Positions 6,980 through 9,056 of a stretch of 9,056 nt of DNA are shown in pieces. The notes under the pieces are model-generated. The model was given only the letters and a program-made list of their open reading frames with translations. It was not told where the DNA came from and made no database searches. The stretch covers positions 1 through 9,056 of the forward strand of contig DGII01000158.1 in NCBI GenBank assembly GCA_002393095.1, read 5' to 3'. How positions within the stretch are numbered: position 1 is the stretch's first letter; every line of letters starts with the position of its first letter. Origin of the DNA: Lachnospiraceae bacterium UBA3826 (GTDB taxonomy: Bacteria > Bacillota > Clostridia > Lachnospirales > Lachnospiraceae). A program made the translations under genes and the position numbers.

Positions 6980-7732
6980 TCAGCCTTCTATCTTAAGCAT
7001 CTCTGTCGGCTTGATATATTCGTCATCCTTAAGTATCTGATAAGCCATCTTGGCTGTCGTATCGTTCTGCGCCGGTTCAAGCTCATACAGAAGTCCGCCT
7101 CTTGGAACCTCATCACCCTGCTTAACCTTAGGCTCAGTACCTGCTCTGTATACAGTCACATAACCATTGCCGTGATCTATCCGAACCTCCCAGCCGTATG
7201 TGCTTTCCTCGGCTACCAGCGACACCGTACCGTCACCGGCTGCTATCACATATGTCCCTTTGCTTGCTGAGAACTCGATCATCGGTCTCTCAACGGTCTG
7301 CCCGTCTATACGAAGCTGTTCATCCTTCTCACTTAAGTCAGCCGCTCCGGAAAGCGGGAATCCGGTTGGCAGACTCTTCTCTTCAATCTGTGCCACTACC
7401 TCGGTCTTCTGATTGACAGTCTCGCTTAATATTGCCACCTTCTCATCCAGTTGCTCATTGCTTATGCTCAGCCTGTCATTCTCTTCCTGCAGGGATGCTA
7501 TAGTCTCTTTATAGACAGCCTCCCTCTCTTTTGTAACAGCCGCATCATAGGTCTCATAGCCCACGAATCCGATAACAGTAAGTGTCAGGATTGCTACAAT
7601 TATCTCATAGACCTTTAGTAATCCGTGTGTGTATCTTCTTGATTTTACATTGGCCTTAGGGTCATTGGATATCGTAAGTGCATAATAGTATGATGCCTTG
7701 CGTTTTTTCTTTTTGCCTTTGCCTGTTGCCAA
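6980..7732 (-). CDS. Membrane-anchored, catalytically degenerate LytM/M23-domain protein
   Basis: Read from a TTG start at 7732, with AAGGAGG exactly 8 nt upstream; 250 residues. A GTG at 7771 in the same frame would add 13 residues containing that AAGGAGG and is unlikely. The order is a very basic cytoplasmic N-terminus (KGKKKKRK, about 5-12), one membrane helix at 38-60, a coiled coil at about 68-119 (REAVYKETIASLQEENDRL), then a LytM fold at 151-240, recognisable by KGTYVIAAGDGTVS, YGWEVRIDHGNGYVTVY and KVKQGDEVPRGG. The zinc ligands are gone: the HxxxD positions hold R149 and E153, and the HxH positions hold K228 and A230. The YAHL His is Ala197. It should therefore not cut peptidoglycan but may bind it or activate an amidase, as EnvC and NlpD do. 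The basic N-terminus could contact the bactofilin encoded 37 nt downstream. First gene of the operon; promoter at 7802-7830. Confidence 0.9.
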   Translation of the reverse strand: MATGKGKKKKRKASYYYALTISNDPKANVKSRRYTHGLLKVYEIIVAILTLTVIGFVGYETYDAAVTKEREAVYKETIASLQEENDRLSISNEQLDEKVAILSETVNQKTEVVAQIEEKSLPTGFPLSGAADLSEKDEQLRIDGQTVERPMIEFSASKGTYVIAAGDGTVSLVAEESTYGWEVRIDHGNGYVTVYRAGTEPKVKQGDEVPRGGLLYELEPAQNDTTAKMAYQILKDDEYIKPTEMLKIEG

Positions 7733-7740
7733 AACACAAA

Positions 7741-7747
7741 CCTCCTT
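7741..7747 (-). promoter_or_regulatory. Ribosome binding site fixing the TTG start of the LytM-like gene
   Basis: AAGGAGG on the minus strand, 8 nt before TTG 7732. It is the strongest site in the region, and no ATG or GTG in frame lies at a usable distance. Confidence 0.85.
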
Positions 7748-7801
7748 AATACGCCTACACTCTGGTTTCACACTTTACCCTTTTAAAATAATACAGAGTC
7801 T

Positions 7802-7830
7802 ATAATATCAGATATGAACGAAATTATCAA
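7802..7830 (-). promoter_or_regulatory. Extended -10 sigma-A promoter of the LytM-bactofilin-yerC-DUF1836 operon
   Basis: On the minus strand: TTGATA (7825-7830, 5 of 6 consensus), 17 nt, TATTAT (7802-7807, 5 of 6), preceded by TG one base before the -10. Spacing and both boxes are near ideal. The transcript would start near 7795, giving a leader of about 60 nt to TTG 7732. Confidence 0.75.
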
Positions 7831-7847
7831 ATTTTTAGTTTTTTTAC

Positions 7848-7876
7848 TGTACTTTTAACTATCCGTATGCTATTCT
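7848..7876 (+). promoter_or_regulatory. Possible extended -10 promoter of the cold-shock gene
   Basis: TG-C-TATTCT, with the -10 at 7871-7876, is preceded 17 nt away by a poor -35 (TGTACT). An extended -10 can make up for a weak -35. Start would be near 7883, so the leader would be about 43 nt. It is divergent from the promoter at 7802-7830, with both in under 80 bp. Confidence 0.35.
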
Positions 7877-7879
7877 ATG

Positions 7880-7912
7880 AGTGTTGTAATTGGGCAACGC
7901 TTATATTTTTTT
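7880..7912 (+). promoter_or_regulatory. Hairpin plus U-run in the csp leader, possible regulatory element
   Basis: 7880-7886 (agtgttg) pairs with 7895-7901 (caacgct): seven pairs with one G-U and an 8-nt loop. It is followed by TATATTTTTTT, which runs straight into GGAGG at 7913. It looks like a weak terminator or a 5' stabilising hairpin placed just before the ribosome binding site. If transcription starts near 7883, the three outermost pairs are lost. Confidence 0.4.
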
Positions 7913-7917
7913 GGAGG
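7913..7917 (+). promoter_or_regulatory. Ribosome binding site fixing the csp start
   Basis: GGAGG 8 nt before ATG 7926. A frame-extending TTG at 7890 would place this site inside the coding sequence and is rejected. Confidence 0.85.
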
Positions 7918-7925
7918 ACTTTTGC

Positions 7926-8126
7926 ATGAACAAAGGTACAGTAAAGTGGTTCAACAATCAGAAGGGTTACGGCTTCATCAGTGATGAGTCAGGCAAGGAT
8001 GTATTCGTACATTATTCCGGACTCAACATGGAGGGTTTTAAGTCCCTTGATGAAGGTGCTGCTGTTGAGTTCGAAGTCGTTAACGGCGAGAAGGGACCTC
8101 AGGCAGTCAATGTGACCAAGCTGTAA
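7926..8126 (+). CDS. Cold-shock protein, CspA/CspB family
   Basis: A 66-residue single cold-shock domain, the normal family size. It binds single-stranded DNA and RNA without strong sequence preference, acting as RNA chaperone and antiterminator. It begins MNKGTVKWFNNQKGYGFI: the aromatic W8, RNP1 motif KGYGFIS at 13-19 and RNP2 motif VFVHY at 26-30 are visible. Position 30 is Tyr where many homologues have Phe, a mild change. The end is GPQAVNVTKL, as usual. ATG 7926 has GGAGG 8 nt upstream. It is the only plus-strand gene here, divergent from the LytM-bactofilin operon and convergent with hisA. A hairpin and U-run lie in its leader, and a 105-nt trailer leads to the terminator at 8231. Confidence 0.97.
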   Translation: MNKGTVKWFNNQKGYGFISDESGKDVFVHYSGLNMEGFKSLDEGAAVEFEVVNGEKGPQAVNVTKL

Positions 8127-8191
8127 TTTATCGATTACGGCATTCAATCTTAAGACGATGTGCCTGTTCTATACTTGATATGTTTAATAGA

Positions 8192-8209
8192 TATATGAAT
8201 TATATGAAT
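8192..8209. repeat. 9-bp tandem duplication in the csp trailer
   Basis: tatatgaat occurs twice in a row between the csp stop codon and the terminator. The rest of 8127-8230 is AT-rich and shows no gene or clear structure. Confidence 0.6.
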
Positions 8210-8230
8210 TAGCAGTGGTTTTTGGATTAG

Positions 8231-8266
8231 AAAAGAGTCGGTCTTACAGACCGGCTCTTTTATATT
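8231..8266 (+). terminator. Rho-independent terminator of csp, possibly shared with hisA
   Basis: Fourteen pairs (8231-8244 with 8248-8261) around a tight loop, with a GC-rich core (CGGTC/GACCG) and an outer AAAAGAG/CTCTTTT arm followed by TATATTA. One pair is U-G on the plus strand and would be A/C on the minus, so plus-strand RNA folds best. On the minus strand the stem ends in CTCTTTTC and lies 31 nt after the hisA stop codon, so it may act in both directions. Confidence 0.88.
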
Positions 8267-8292
8267 ATGTACCGGATGATCATTATGTTATA

Positions 8293-9056
8293 TTAATGTA
8301 TAAGCTCCTCCATAGGAAGGTCGCCTCCGAATATATCCAGCGCACTCCCAACCGTATAATCCACTCTTCCGTTGCCATACTCTTCTATCTTCGCTACATC
8401 CCGAAGACTCCTTACACCGCCGGCATACGTTATCTTAAGGCCGTCACAGCTTCCGAGTATCTTAAGGAGCTCCTCATCGATCCCCTGCTTAAGACCTTCC
8501 ACATCCACCCCGTGGATCAAAAATTCATCACAATAATCTGCCAGATCATAAAGTGTTCTCTCATTAAGCTTCACCTCGGTGAAGGTCTGCCATCTGTTGG
8601 TAACAACAAAGTAACATCCGTTATTACACCTACAGCTCAAGTCGAAAACAATACGTTCCTTGCCTACAGATTCAATAAGCTTGTTTATTTTATTAAAAGA
8701 TAATTTAACTTCATCGAAGATATATGATGTCACTATTACATGGCTTGCTCCGGCTTTAACGAATATCGGGGCATTATCCGCATCTATCCCGCCTCCGATC
8801 TGAAGACCTCCCTGATAAGCCTTAAGCCCTTTCAGGGCTTCAGCCTTAGATGCCTCATATTCTTCTGTACCGGGCTTATTAAGCATGATCATATGTCCGC
8901 CGGTCAGGTTCTTCTCCTTATAAAGCATGGCATAATACTCTGCCCCTTTGACGCTTACGAAGTTCTCTTTGGCATTCCCCGTCTCATCCGACAGGCTTCC
9001 TCCGACTATCTGCTTGACCCTTCCGTTATGTATATCGATGCATGGTCTGAATCTCA
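8293..9056 (-). CDS. hisA: ProFAR isomerase HisA, eukaryotic (HIS6) type; first base of start codon outside window
   Basis: Fourth step of histidine synthesis: isomerisation of the aminoimidazole-carboxamide ribotide ProFAR to PRFAR in a (beta-alpha)8 barrel. Reading the minus strand to the edge gives xTG followed by RFRPCIDIHNGRVKQIVGG, which is the usual N-terminus of this subfamily, so only one base of a presumed ATG at 9057 is missing and the protein would have 254 residues. Visible are the catalytic D8 in CIDIHNG, phosphate-binding LQIGGGID at 85-92 and AGGVRS at 212-217, DLSCR at 139-143 with NRWQTFT after it, and HGVDVEG at 182-188. DLSCR and HGVDVEG match yeast HIS6-type proteins rather than ordinary bacterial HisA. 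No other his gene lies downstream; the upstream side is unseen. An internal Met at 8928 is not the start, since the catalytic Asp and conserved N-terminus precede it. Confidence 0.94.
   Translation of the reverse strand, partial: RFRPCIDIHNGRVKQIVGGSLSDETGNAKENFVSVKGAEYYAMLYKEKNLTGGHMIMLNKPGTEEYEASKAEALKGLKAYQGGLQIGGGIDADNAPIFVKAGASHVIVTSYIFDEVKLSFNKINKLIESVGKERIVFDLSCRCNNGCYFVVTNRWQTFTEVKLNERTLYDLADYCDEFLIHGVDVEGLKQGIDEELLKILGSCDGLKITYAGGVRSLRDVAKIEEYGNGRVDYTVGSALDIFGGDLPMEELIH

Noticed and set aside
8173..8209. TTGATA followed by an AT-rich stretch as a small-RNA promoter in the csp trailer
   Set aside because: The -10 is poor at proper spacing, and any transcript would be under 60 nt to the terminator.
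8215..8703. 162-codon open frame on the plus strand
   Set aside because: It begins inside the terminator region and is antisense to the clear hisA coding sequence.

Overview
The window looks like chromosomal DNA of a Gram-positive anaerobe of the Clostridia, most likely a Lachnospiraceae member. This is inferred from protein family content and style: PcrA, YerC/YecD, DUF1836, an SPFH/zinc-ribbon protein of the YdjI type, and a eukaryotic-type HisA. Strong AGGAGG-like ribosome binding sites, moderate GC and abundant ATA/TAT codons agree. The genus cannot be named from the sequence. I see no mobile element, CRISPR array, tRNA, rRNA or clear sign of recent transfer.

Layout. All genes but one lie on the minus strand, so transcription mostly runs from high to low coordinates. 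At the right edge (8293-9056) is a eukaryotic-type hisA, complete except for the first base of its start codon. It converges on the single plus-strand gene, a cold-shock protein (7926-8126), across a strong hairpin terminator at 8231-8266. The cold-shock gene is divergent from a minus-strand operon with a good extended -10 promoter at 7802-7830. That operon is a membrane-anchored LytM-domain protein lacking catalytic residues (6980-7732), a bactofilin (6499-6942), yerC (6161-6466) and a DUF1836 protein (5523-6164), the last two overlapping by 4 nt. Next come a separately promoted SPFH/zinc-ribbon protein (4479-5444) ending in a terminator, the pcrA helicase gene (2032-4371), a small single-pass membrane protein with a very acidic tail (1612-1908) ending in a terminator, and a nearly complete rlmCD/rumA 23S rRNA m5U methyltransferase (1-1443) that runs off the left edge. 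The methyltransferase is open to the window edge and hisA is read upstream of its first internal Met.

How the genes work together. The most coherent unit is the LytM-like protein plus bactofilin. It resembles bactofilin/M23 pairs that control cell shape in other bacteria, but here the M23 domain has lost its zinc ligands, so it should be a scaffold or activator rather than a hydrolase. Two small predicted regulators share that transcript. yerC near pcrA echoes the Bacillus subtilis neighbourhood yerC-pcrB-pcrA. PcrA, RlmCD, HisA and Csp are housekeeping proteins.

Several start codons are best set by Shine-Dalgarno position rather than the longest reading frame: pcrA at 4371, bactofilin at 6942, the LytM protein at a TTG at 7732, and csp at 7926. 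I found no wholly new system. The points most worth checking are the inactive LytM/bactofilin operon with its two co-transcribed regulators, and a terminator-like hairpin and U-run directly in front of the csp ribosome binding site.
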